Below, one piece after another: positions 25,743-33,283 of a stretch of DNA of 64,000 bases; positions within the stretch are counted from its first letter, which is position 1, and each line of letters begins with the position of its first letter. The translations under genes were made by a program, and so were the position numbers. Source of the DNA: Fictibacillus macauensis ZFHKF-1 (GTDB taxonomy: Bacteria; Bacillota; Bacilli; Bacillales; Fictibacillaceae). The stretch is from the NCBI RefSeq assembly GCF_000269865.1, contig NZ_AKKV01000030.1, positions 62,001 to 126,000 on the forward strand. The letters are read 5' to 3'. The notes beneath the pieces are model-generated. The model saw nothing but the letters and a program-made list of their open reading frames with translations. It did no database searches and was not told the origin of the DNA.

Positions 25743-27686
25743 TCAACAAAACAAAGCATAAAGAGCTTTAGTATCTTCTGCTTGTTGAAGTGTTCGAATC
25801 CACTGTAAATTTTCTGTTAGCTGAAAGATTTCTTTAAATAATGCTTGTAGCTGGTGATGATCTTCTTTTCGGGCAGCAAGTTGCATTACAAGTGACACCG
25901 AGGTTGTGCCCCATTGCATAGGTGTCCGCATAACCGTAATAGCGAGAACTGTTCGAAACACAAAGGATGGATTACCATGAGGAATGGCAATTTCTCCGCC
26001 TGCAGCTGTAGATGACTGCTGTTCTCTTTGTAACACACTTTCTAAATACCCTTCCATCACATATCCTTGTTGCTGCATCGCTGTTGCCTGCTCTTTAATA
26101 ATCGATTCTCGTGTACATGGCTTGCTTTCAATAAACACGAGTGTTGGTGTCATAAACTGCTGTATCAACGATTCTCCTGGCGCAAATCGCTCTTCTTCGT
26201 TTTGCTCAATAAACTGTTCTATCTTTAATTCTTCCTCTTCAGTCATAAGCGGCGATATGACTAGAATGGGCACATCGGAGTATTCAAAGGCAACCGTACT
26301 GATTACAAGATCCGGATGTTTTTTTTGAATTTCACTTGGGGCATCATGTAACGAAGCCGTTCCTAGTATTTCTAAAGAATGAAACTTTCGTTGAAGCTTT
26401 GTTACAATAAGCTGAGACATACCAATTCCCATTGTACAAACGACAAGCACTTTACGATGTTTCGCATTTTTCTTTTCAAGACGCTCATTGGCCGCTTGAA
26501 AATGCAAGGTAAGATACGCAATTTCGTCTGGCGGAAAAGCTACAGCCATCATATGTTCTAAAGGCGGAATTACATAATAGATCAGCTCAAACATTGAAAA
26601 GTATCTTTTTTTAATTTCTTTCATCATAGGATTAGCTAGCGGCAAACCATGCTTTATTCGATAAAACGTCGTTTTCACATGGGCAACAAGCCCTTCGATG
26701 AGAAGTGCATCTTGCGTAAAAGGCGTATCTGTCACTTCAGAGATTGCTTTTACTAATCTCTTCGTAAATTCTACTACGTCCGTACCGGCCTCTTGCAAGA
26801 GCTTCTGATTTTGAGTCTGATCAATAAAGTCATAATACACCTTTGCACCAAGCACACGGATCGCTAAATATTGTTGCTCCTCTGGAGGAAGTTTCACAAC
26901 AAGTTGACGTTCAAGTTGATGAAGGAAATGGAGGATTGCTTCATATTCAGGAGACTCTGCAACTTTCCAAGCTTCTTCTGGTGCAATGCTGATCCGGCTA
27001 CCTACTTTGACCCGGGCGATTGCTACCAAAATGTGTGTTACAAGTTGATTGACGGCCTCATCAGTAAAAGAGCCAGTCATTTTCTGTTGTAATTGTTGAA
27101 GACCTGCCTTTACAAGTTGAATTTCATGCGCAGCAAAAATAGAATGAATGTATTGTTGCTCTTCTTCAGTAGCGAGAATTAACATCCCCGTCAAGCGTGA
27201 GAGCGCTTCCCTTCGTGCTTGTTCATTGCCCTTTAAAGCAATACCAACCTTTTGCTTCACAACTATAGTAATACCAAAGGTTTGTAACCATGCCTCCATT
27301 TCCTCTAAATCGTGACGAATCATTCCCTTGTTCACATAATATTGGTCCGCTAATGCTTGAAGCGTCATCTCTTTATTCTTCAAAAGAAGCTGGCGAATGA
27401 GTTGATATCTACGAACTTCATCGTCCTTATTCGTATGAAGAGTGGTCGCAACCCTCTTTTCTTTCATATGCCGCAATTCTTGTTCGCTACCTTCTAAGTA
27501 CAAACCTACGCCTCTTTTACGAACAAGTCTTATCTTTTCCGTTTTTCTTAACTCTTGATCAATAACTTTACAATCATTACGTATCGTTTTTTCAGAGCAA
27601 GACAATGCTTCTGCCAAATCATGAACAGAAGCTCCCCGTTTTCTTTCAAGTAGCAGTGTAATAATAGCCTGTTGTCGCTTGTTCAT
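25743..27686 (-). CDS. PRD-containing PTS-controlled transcriptional activator (ManR/MtlR type)
   Basis: A 647-residue regulator of the BglG/ManR/MtlR type. The N-terminal HTH region reads RQQAIITLLLERKRGASVHD with a second HTH (LQALADQYYVNKGMIRHDLE). Two PRD domains (about residues 190-400) are followed by an EIIB-Gat-like domain with Cys in VVCTMGIGMSQLIVTKL and a C-terminal EIIA domain with AIPHGNPSF. Phosphorylation at these sites ties activity to sugar transport and HPr. It lies just upstream of the IIBC-IIA genes on the same strand and very likely controls them. ATG 27686 follows AGGTGAAAAGG. The GTG at 27698 has no suitable site. Confidence 0.85.
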   Translation of the reverse strand: MNKRQQAIITLLLERKRGASVHDLAEALSCSEKTIRNDCKVIDQELRKTEKIRLVRKRGVGLYLEGSEQELRHMKEKRVATTLHTNKDDEVRRYQLIRQLLLKNKEMTLQALADQYYVNKGMIRHDLEEMEAWLQTFGITIVVKQKVGIALKGNEQARREALSRLTGMLILATEEEQQYIHSIFAAHEIQLVKAGLQQLQQKMTGSFTDEAVNQLVTHILVAIARVKVGSRISIAPEEAWKVAESPEYEAILHFLHQLERQLVVKLPPEEQQYLAIRVLGAKVYYDFIDQTQNQKLLQEAGTDVVEFTKRLVKAISEVTDTPFTQDALLIEGLVAHVKTTFYRIKHGLPLANPMMKEIKKRYFSMFELIYYVIPPLEHMMAVAFPPDEIAYLTLHFQAANERLEKKNAKHRKVLVVCTMGIGMSQLIVTKLQRKFHSLEILGTASLHDAPSEIQKKHPDLVISTVAFEYSDVPILVISPLMTEEEELKIEQFIEQNEEERFAPGESLIQQFMTPTLVFIESKPCTRESIIKEQATAMQQQGYVMEGYLESVLQREQQSSTAAGGEIAIPHGNPSFVFRTVLAITVMRTPMQWGTTSVSLVMQLAARKEDHHQLQALFKEIFQLTENLQWIRTLQQAEDTKALYALFC

Positions 27687-27854
27687 GTACCTTTTCACCT
27701 ATTTCTTCGGATAGCATTTCTATCCTAAAGTTCATCGTCCTTTTTGACTATAAGTTTAGGATACTAAAAAAAGATGTCAAGAAAAGCGTTTTCCTTCTGC
27801 TAATAATAAAGAAACGAGAAATTAGGAACACTACAACTGTAAGGAGGTAGACGA

Positions 27855-27995
27855 ATGAAAGAAGCAATCATGAAACGTCACTGTGAAAAGTGTCAAAAGG
27901 AAACAGAGCATGTGGTTAGTGAAGATGCACTTGAAATACAATATGCGTGTCAAACGTGTGGCTCAGAAACAACAGAAGTAAAAAGTTTTTTTTAA
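27855..27995 (+). CDS. 46-residue zinc-ribbon protein
   Basis: A short gene with a very strong ribosome site (AAGGAGG, ten bases before ATG). The protein has two CxxC knuckles, HCEKCQK and ACQTCGSE, 18 residues apart, the pattern of a zinc ribbon. It is highly charged and has no signal peptide. The function is unknown. Bacillus genomes carry several such small ribbon proteins. It is divergent from the PTS regulator and followed by a shared terminator. Confidence 0.8.
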   Translation: MKEAIMKRHCEKCQKETEHVVSEDALEIQYACQTCGSETTEVKSFF

Positions 27996-28009
27996 CTCGA
28001 CACTAAAAT

Positions 28010-28050
28010 GAAGCCCTCTTAAGTTCACAATCGAAACAAGAGGGCTTCGT
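28010..28050. terminator. Bidirectional terminator between the zinc-ribbon gene and nheC
   Basis: GAAGCCCTCTT pairs exactly with AAGAGGGCTTC, with T and A runs on both sides. It ends just before the nheC stop codon. Confidence 0.8.
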
Positions 28051-28051
28051 T

Positions 28052-29116
28052 TTATTCTACATGCTCAACTGCAAACTGACTTAAGTCATCCCAACTTTTC
28101 TTCGCTACTTGTAGATCTTCTTCAAGGAAGTTAAAGTCATCAGGCGTAACGGTCTTAAGATTTTTTATTACATTATTATATTTACTTTCAATAGATTGCC
28201 AGTAATTTGAAACAGATTGTAGTGCCGTAATGGCTGAGTCAATCGAGCTAGTTAAATTATTCACCTGATTTTTTACATTCATTAAAACTGCTGCTTCAGC
28301 TTGTGTAGAAGAAAGCTCCGCTGTTTTTTGAGCAAGGACATTTCTTCCGTTATTCACCATTTTTTTGCCATTAGCAATCATTGGTCCACCTGCTATACAG
28401 CCAATGCCAGTGGCACATAGGACGCCACCTGCAATAATTAAATCATTTCCTTTTTTAATGGAACCATTAATCTGATTAATTTCATTTTGTAGCAAAGGTA
28501 ACGTTGCATCGTTAGCTGCTAAAATAGTCGTAATTTCTTCGGCGTCGGTTTTGAAATTTTGTGTATCCGAAGTAATACTACTACGGTATTGAGATAAAAG
28601 TGAAATAAGTTCATCTGTTTTCGCTTTGTTTTCAGAAACACTCGTCATAAGGTTTCCTAAATGGGACGCTAATGCATTGGCGTCCTTTTTCTTGACATCT
28701 TTTACTAACGTATCGTACGCCTCATGAAATGTTTTGCTATATGCAATGATACCTTGTGTCGTTGCGCTCATTTTTGGTGCAATCGTATTGATCCAGTAGG
28801 AAGCATTTCCACGAACATTCGATTGATGAGTGGTAATACGACTCTTTAAGCTATTATTCACATCACGAATGCCATTTAAGTCTAGTTCTTTTTGCTCTAG
28901 GATCATCTTTGCATACGTATCGAGAGCTAGTGCGTTAGCATTCGATGTTTGCATCGCTTCTTTAAACTCGCCTGCTCCTAAAGAATAGCTTTTTGCATAT
29001 TCTTCCTTGGTTACCTGTTGTGCATCGAGTTGTGCATAGGACGTTGCTGCATAGCTCATGGTTAATCCAGTAATTCCTGCTGTTATTACTAGTTTTCTAA
29101 TCGTATGTTTCATCAT
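28052..29116 (-). CDS. nheC: Non-haemolytic enterotoxin component C (NheC-like)
   Basis: A 354-residue secreted alpha-helical pore-forming toxin of the HBL/Nhe (ClyA-like) family. It has a signal peptide ending at TSYA (about residue 28), a long helical body, and one hydrophobic hairpin at about 226-250, IIAGGVLCATGIGCIAGGPM. That hairpin corresponds closely to NheC of B. cereus, including the Cys-bearing GGVLC and AGGPMIA. The end reads EEDLQVAKKSWDDL, like the KEDL..AKDSW of the Nhe family. ATG 29116 follows AGAGGGG by eight bases; an upstream in-frame GTG has no site. It is the last gene of the operon, 36 bases after X. NheC primes membrane binding with NheB in B. cereus. Confidence 0.88.
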   Translation of the reverse strand: MMKHTIRKLVITAGITGLTMSYAATSYAQLDAQQVTKEEYAKSYSLGAGEFKEAMQTSNANALALDTYAKMILEQKELDLNGIRDVNNSLKSRITTHQSNVRGNASYWINTIAPKMSATTQGIIAYSKTFHEAYDTLVKDVKKKDANALASHLGNLMTSVSENKAKTDELISLLSQYRSSITSDTQNFKTDAEEITTILAANDATLPLLQNEINQINGSIKKGNDLIIAGGVLCATGIGCIAGGPMIANGKKMVNNGRNVLAQKTAELSSTQAEAAVLMNVKNQVNNLTSSIDSAITALQSVSNYWQSIESKYNNVIKNLKTVTPDDFNFLEEDLQVAKKSWDDLSQFAVEHVE

Positions 29117-29152
29117 CTCACCGGCCCCTCTATTCCCCACGATGTCTTTGGT

Positions 29153-30118
29153 TTATACCTGTTGAAACGTTTGATTTCCGTAATCGTATGTTTCTTTCCA
29201 GCTTTTCTTTAAAACGAATAGATCTTCACGTGCAAATAGCGACGAATCAAACGTTAATTGCTTCATATTTCTCATAACAACGGAACACTTGCCTGCAGCA
29301 TTTTGACAGTATTGAATGAATGATTGCGTTGCATTAATAAAGGCATAGATTACAGACAACAGCTGATTCCCTTCTTGTAGCAATGCCAGAAAAAAATGAT
29401 CCTCTTCGCGGAGAGCAACGCTTTTTTCCTCCATCGCTTTTATTTCTTCGTCTGTTAAGAATTGAAATTGCTCATATACCCACGCTTCATTTGGGAATGC
29501 TTCTTTACTTTGCATTTCTTTTGCAACCGCATCTTTAAGTGCTCGTGTTTGTTTTTCTATAGTAGGTAGTAGTTCTTTCGACGCTTGCACATTTACTGTC
29601 CATGCATCTACATATGTTCGTAGTGTTGCCGCAAAATCCATTAATTCATTGCGATGTTGAGCTAGTAATGTTAGACAATGCTGATATCGTTGTTTATTAC
29701 GCTCGATTTCTCCACAAATTGGTTCGATGTAAGCAGCATTAAACGTAGCTGACTCAAGCTTTAGTAACTTCATCTGGCTTTGAACGTAAACATTGTTCGT
29801 ATGAACTTCATACATGTCATGTACAATGGTTACGTAGTTTGAATGTAACCATCGTTGAGTATAGTCTACAATTTCCTGTTCCATCGAATGAAAGCGATCT
29901 AACTCTTTCTCGTCCACTCCAGGAAACGTCAGCATTTCATGTTTTTTTTGTGTTGTAATCGCTTGGGCAAGCTTGCTCATCATAAATAATTTACTCGAAA
30001 CATGTAGCTTACTTTCAGGAATAGATGACTTTGACCGTTCAACGACCTGGATCTTTTCTTTTATATCCTTCTGCGATTGTTTGTTCTTTCGATTCATCCA
30101 GCGTTGTAATACAGACAT
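29153..30118 (-). CDS. HBL/Nhe-like helical protein lacking signal peptide and hairpin (X)
   Basis: A 321-residue protein between nheB and nheC. I recognise no described family member of this kind. It is almost all helical, with a basic start (MNRKNKQSQKDIKEK) and no signal peptide. The stretch corresponding to the toxin hairpin is replaced by charged sequence, so no membrane segment is seen. The C-terminal REDLFVLKKSWKETYDYG aligns with EEDLQVAKKSWDDL of NheC. The N-terminal SKLFMMSKLAQAITTQK echoes ANALALDTYAKMILEQK. It has its own AGGAGAGAG site, so it is translated. It may be a cytoplasmic chaperone or self-protection factor for the toxins, or a component released by lysis. Both are inference. 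Confidence 0.7.
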   Translation of the reverse strand: MSVLQRWMNRKNKQSQKDIKEKIQVVERSKSSIPESKLHVSSKLFMMSKLAQAITTQKKHEMLTFPGVDEKELDRFHSMEQEIVDYTQRWLHSNYVTIVHDMYEVHTNNVYVQSQMKLLKLESATFNAAYIEPICGEIERNKQRYQHCLTLLAQHRNELMDFAATLRTYVDAWTVNVQASKELLPTIEKQTRALKDAVAKEMQSKEAFPNEAWVYEQFQFLTDEEIKAMEEKSVALREEDHFFLALLQEGNQLLSVIYAFINATQSFIQYCQNAAGKCSVVMRNMKQLTFDSSLFAREDLFVLKKSWKETYDYGNQTFQQV

Positions 30119-30151
30119 TGTTCTCTCTCCTGACGTAATATGTGTATAGCC

Positions 30152-30177
30152 AAAAACCTTCCGTATGAACGGAAGAT
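30152..30177 (-). terminator. Hairpin with T run between nheB and X, possible attenuator
   Basis: On the minus strand CTTCCGT, loop TCAT, ACGGAAG, then GTTTTT. It stands 18 bases after the nheB stop and can reduce transcription of X and nheC. A comparable inverted repeat is known between nheB and nheC in B. cereus. Confidence 0.65.
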
Positions 30178-30194
30178 CTTTGACACATGATTGA

Positions 30195-31391
30195 TTATTT
30201 TGCTTCAGTTACTTTAACATTATTTTGTTGGAATAAGTTATCTGCATACGTCTTAACGTCATTCCAGCTCTTCTTAGAAACTTCTAAATCTTCTTTAATG
30301 AAGTCTAGATCTTCTGGATCAAGCGTTTTTACATTTTTAATAAGTGATGTGTACTTAGAATCCATGCGCGACCATTGTGTTTTAATGGCTTCAAGTGACG
30401 TAATTGCTTGATCAATCGTATCTGTTAATGTACCAAGTTGGTTTTTCACATTTGTAATATAACCGACTTGAAGCTTTGCATTACTAAGCTCTTTCGTTAC
30501 GTTTTTCAAGCTTTCTTGTGCTTCATCACGTGCTTTTGTTGCAAGAACAATACCAACTGTTCCACCAACTGTTGCAGCTGCGCCACCCGCGATAATGGCT
30601 ACGCCAAGCGGAGTACCAACACCGGTTGCGATTACGATTGCTCCACCTACGATTGCTAGTGGCCCAATAGCCGTTGCTACTGCGGATCCAATGATTGCAC
30701 CGTTTAGGTCTCTCACCGTTTTGTTATACGTCGTAATTTGATTCTCTAACAACGGAATACCTGCATCTTCACTAGCTAGGATTGCCGTTACTTCATTTGC
30801 ATCGTCTTTGAAGCTTTGCGTATCTTTTGATAATTTATTACGGAAACTTTGTAGTTCTTGAATCAAGTTCTCTACTTCTTCTTGGTTTCCAGAAATTTCT
30901 GTTTTAAGTTTCGTTAAGCCTGTTTCTAGCGTCTTTTTATTTCCATCATCTACCGCCTTAATAAGGGTATTGTAGTAGGTTGAAAATTTCGTATCGTAGT
31001 TAACGATATTTTGGTTTGTTTGAACAATATGTGGCTTAACCGTATCTAACCAGAAGTTTGCATTTGCTTTTGATAATGACTGATGAGAATTGATTTTCCC
31101 TTTTAACGTATCATCAATCGATGTTACACCATTTAATGTAATATTTGCTTGTTTTAAAACGGATAATGCGTATAGATCCATTACGATCGTATGGTTACCA
31201 GTTTCTGCAAGTGCTTCTCTTAAGCCATCTGGCCCTAATTGGTATGATACTTCTTTTTGGGCTGCTGCCTTAACAGATTTAACGGCTGCAGGTGCATCGT
31301 TCGTTGCTGCATACGCTGGTACAACACTTCCTGTGAATAGAGCAGCTGCTAGTGCAGTCACGGTCATTACTTTGTATGGTTTTTTCGACAT
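30195..31391 (-). CDS. nheB: Non-haemolytic enterotoxin component B (NheB-like)
   Basis: A 398-residue secreted pore-forming toxin (B. cereus NheB is 402). The N-terminus reads MSKKPYKVMTVTALAAALF against MTKKPYKVMALSALMAVF of NheB. The signal ends near AYA (residue 28). Shared blocks include YQLGPDGLREALAETGNH, then ASEDAGIPLLENQITTYN. The hydrophobic region at 231-286 (GPLAIVGGAIVIATGVGTPL) is the membrane-inserting head. The end reads KEDLEVSKKSWNDVKTYA. NheB binds cells and forms the pore with NheC and NheA. AAAGGAGAAACAATC precedes ATG. It is cotranscribed with nheA, 39 bases upstream. Confidence 0.95.
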   Translation of the reverse strand: MSKKPYKVMTVTALAAALFTGSVVPAYAATNDAPAAVKSVKAAAQKEVSYQLGPDGLREALAETGNHTIVMDLYALSVLKQANITLNGVTSIDDTLKGKINSHQSLSKANANFWLDTVKPHIVQTNQNIVNYDTKFSTYYNTLIKAVDDGNKKTLETGLTKLKTEISGNQEEVENLIQELQSFRNKLSKDTQSFKDDANEVTAILASEDAGIPLLENQITTYNKTVRDLNGAIIGSAVATAIGPLAIVGGAIVIATGVGTPLGVAIIAGGAAATVGGTVGIVLATKARDEAQESLKNVTKELSNAKLQVGYITNVKNQLGTLTDTIDQAITSLEAIKTQWSRMDSKYTSLIKNVKTLDPEDLDFIKEDLEVSKKSWNDVKTYADNLFQQNNVKVTEAK

Positions 31392-31430
31392 GATTGTTTC
31401 TCCTTTACGTTGATGTAGAGTAAAAATGGA

Positions 31431-32591
31431 TTAAGATAAAACTTCAACTTGAGTCGTAAAGTCATCGAATTGCTTTGTTTGTTTTCCAAGGCTTGTGCTA
31501 AATTTATCTAACTCTTCAAGTTTTAATTTAACTGCCGATGGCTTTACGCCATCTTGAGTAAGAGCTGCACTCAAGTCATCCATATTAGCGCTGAATTTCG
31601 TCCAATCTTCTACTAAGAACTTATAGATTGCAATTTGGCGATCAACCATATCTGCAAACGCACTTGCTTGATCTTCTACAATCGTAATTTGTGTTGCTTG
31701 ACCATTAAGTAGCGCTAATTTTTTGTATAGAGGCATTAATGCAGCTGTTTTCTTTTGGATAACGGCATAAGCAGCAGTTGCTTTATCATCACTGACATCA
31801 ATTAGTGCATCTGCGATTTTACCTACTGAAGCAAAATCAAATTTTTGCGAAGTTCCTGTTTCATTGACAGTTGTAAATACTTCCTCACTTACTTTGATTG
31901 AGCCTTTGATGATTTCTTTCGGACGACTTAAGACAATTGTTAATTGTTCTTGAATCTCGTCTTCAATTTTCTTAATTTCAGCACGAACATTTGCTAGCTC
32001 TCCACTGTTCGCATTGAGTGATTCGATTGCTTTATCACCTTTTGCTGTGAGATTTTGGTTATCTTTATCAAGCAACTGTTTGTAGCGCTCAAGTTCAACT
32101 AATGTTTGCTCCATATCATCTTTTACGCCAGAAGCTTGTACTTTTAATTTATTGAAAGCATTAAGGAAGCTTTCTTTAGCTGCTGGATCCGTATCGAACT
32201 TTCCAGCAAGTTCAGCTAATTTTGGTTGATATGCTGCATAACGACTGCTAAAGCGCATCATATCTTGATTAAGACTAACTAATTTTGGGCTTTGCTCATC
32301 AAGCCATTCTTTTACATTGTTTTTTGTAACGCGTTGTGCCGATACAAAACTAGTAAGTGCTGTTCCTTTTACATCGGGTTGCTTAAGAACAACAAGTCCG
32401 TAAGCTGTAAGTAATGGGGTTTGTGATCCAAGTTTGAAAATAGATGATGATAACGTGTTTTTAATCGTTACGTCACCTACGTTTGTGACAGCAGTTGCTT
32501 TTTGAGGCGTTGCTGCAAGTGCATTCATTGGAACAGTAGCTCCAGCTGCTAAAGTAGTGGCGAGTACTCCGGTAATCAGTGTCTTTTTCAC
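31431..32591 (-). CDS. nheA: Non-haemolytic enterotoxin component A (NheA-like)
   Basis: A 386-residue secreted protein, the same length as B. cereus NheA. From the GTG at 32591 it begins MKKTLITGVLATTLAAGA, against MKKTLITGLLVTAVSTS in NheA, with a signal peptide ending at NALA. AGGAGG lies seven bases before this GTG. An in-frame ATG two codons earlier touches the ribosome site and is unlikely. Shared blocks are LGSQTPLLTAYGLVVLKQPD, RPKEIIKGSI and a VEDQ.. ..MVDRQI segment. There is no strong hydrophobic hairpin, as in NheA. NheA is the last component to bind and completes the pore. It is first in the operon. Confidence 0.93.
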   Translation of the reverse strand: MKKTLITGVLATTLAAGATVPMNALAATPQKATAVTNVGDVTIKNTLSSSIFKLGSQTPLLTAYGLVVLKQPDVKGTALTSFVSAQRVTKNNVKEWLDEQSPKLVSLNQDMMRFSSRYAAYQPKLAELAGKFDTDPAAKESFLNAFNKLKVQASGVKDDMEQTLVELERYKQLLDKDNQNLTAKGDKAIESLNANSGELANVRAEIKKIEDEIQEQLTIVLSRPKEIIKGSIKVSEEVFTTVNETGTSQKFDFASVGKIADALIDVSDDKATAAYAVIQKKTAALMPLYKKLALLNGQATQITIVEDQASAFADMVDRQIAIYKFLVEDWTKFSANMDDLSAALTQDGVKPSAVKLKLEELDKFSTSLGKQTKQFDDFTTQVEVLS

Positions 32592-32737
32592 GTTCATTCC
32601 TCCTGAATGTAATAGCTAGATTTTTTTGGTAGATAGTAAATTAAGTAGTGCTACTATTCGGAATATTCAGTCTAAAAAGAGTTCATTCCACCTACTTTCG
32701 CAAACTTAACATTACTAGTGCTTCCAATCCCTTGCTA

Positions 32738-32751
32738 TGAAAGCGTTTGTG
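32738..32751. promoter_or_regulatory. cre-like site overlapping a PlcR-box half, upstream of nheA
   Basis: TGAAAGCGTTTGTG fits TGWAARCGYTWNCW at 12 of 14 positions. The overlapping TATGAAA fits the left half of the PlcR box TATGNAANNNNTNCATA, but the right half is absent. It sits about 150 bases before nheA. Confidence 0.35.
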
Positions 32752-32875
32752 GCTTTCTGTAACTTCATTAAATCATGGAATGTGAAGAAAGTAAACGGGT
32801 TAAATATCGCCTAATATTGGTAATTAATGATTGAAAAATTATTTCAAGAAAACGTTATCACGAAAACATTTGCGG

Positions 32876-32890
32876 ATTTTTCAGAAAATT
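32876..32890. promoter_or_regulatory. CodY box upstream of nheA
   Basis: ATTTTTCAGAAAATT matches the CodY consensus AATTTTCWGAAAATT at 14 of 15 positions. It lies 285 bases before nheA, the nearest gene it could control. Confidence 0.55.
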
Positions 32891-33228
32891 ATCAAATAAG
32901 GCCTGTGATTAGGCTACTTTGTAGTTATTCCAAAACAATATTATCTCTTGAAATACTAAAATCAGTTAACAAATTTTTAAGAATCTATTGTATGAAAATC
33001 ACTAAAAAAGACGATTTTATTCTATTATTTACCATTTTTAGATATAACTATAATCAATATACAGTATCCTAATTAATAAATAGACCTATAAATGTACCAT
33101 ATATTGAATTTACAAGTGTCTTGTCACTTATCGATTTTTTTCTTAAGATTCTAGGTAAAATCATTGTTATTGGCGTCTCAACAGCGTAGTAGCATTCTCA
33201 ATTACGCATCATTTTTGATCCATTTACG

Positions 33229-33265
33229 AAAAAAACTTTATCATCTCGTGAGAAATGATAAAGTT
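33229..33265 (-). terminator. Terminator of the ABC exporter operon
   Basis: AACTTTATCAT pairs with ATGATAAAGTT, and TTTTTTT follows on the minus strand. Confidence 0.85.
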
Positions 33266-33283
33266 CTTCGTATAAATAATAGA

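Larger units (their letters stand above)
32592..33283. other. Long upstream region of the nhe operon
   Basis: About 690 AT-rich bases without a supported gene. A frame of 81 codons at 32827-33072 has no ribosome site and I reject it. The region holds a CodY-box match, a cre-like half site overlapping a PlcR half site, and the terminator of the ABC exporter genes at its far end. B. cereus nhe also has a long upstream regulatory region. Confidence 0.6.

Noticed and set aside
27770..27785. cre-like GAAAAGCGTTTTCC upstream of the PTS regulator gene
   Set aside because: Several mismatches in the required positions. The site nearer the PTS genes is much better.
32827..33072. Plus-strand frame of 81 codons upstream of nheA
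   Set aside because: No ribosome binding site, AT-driven composition and overlap with regulatory sites. It looks like chance.
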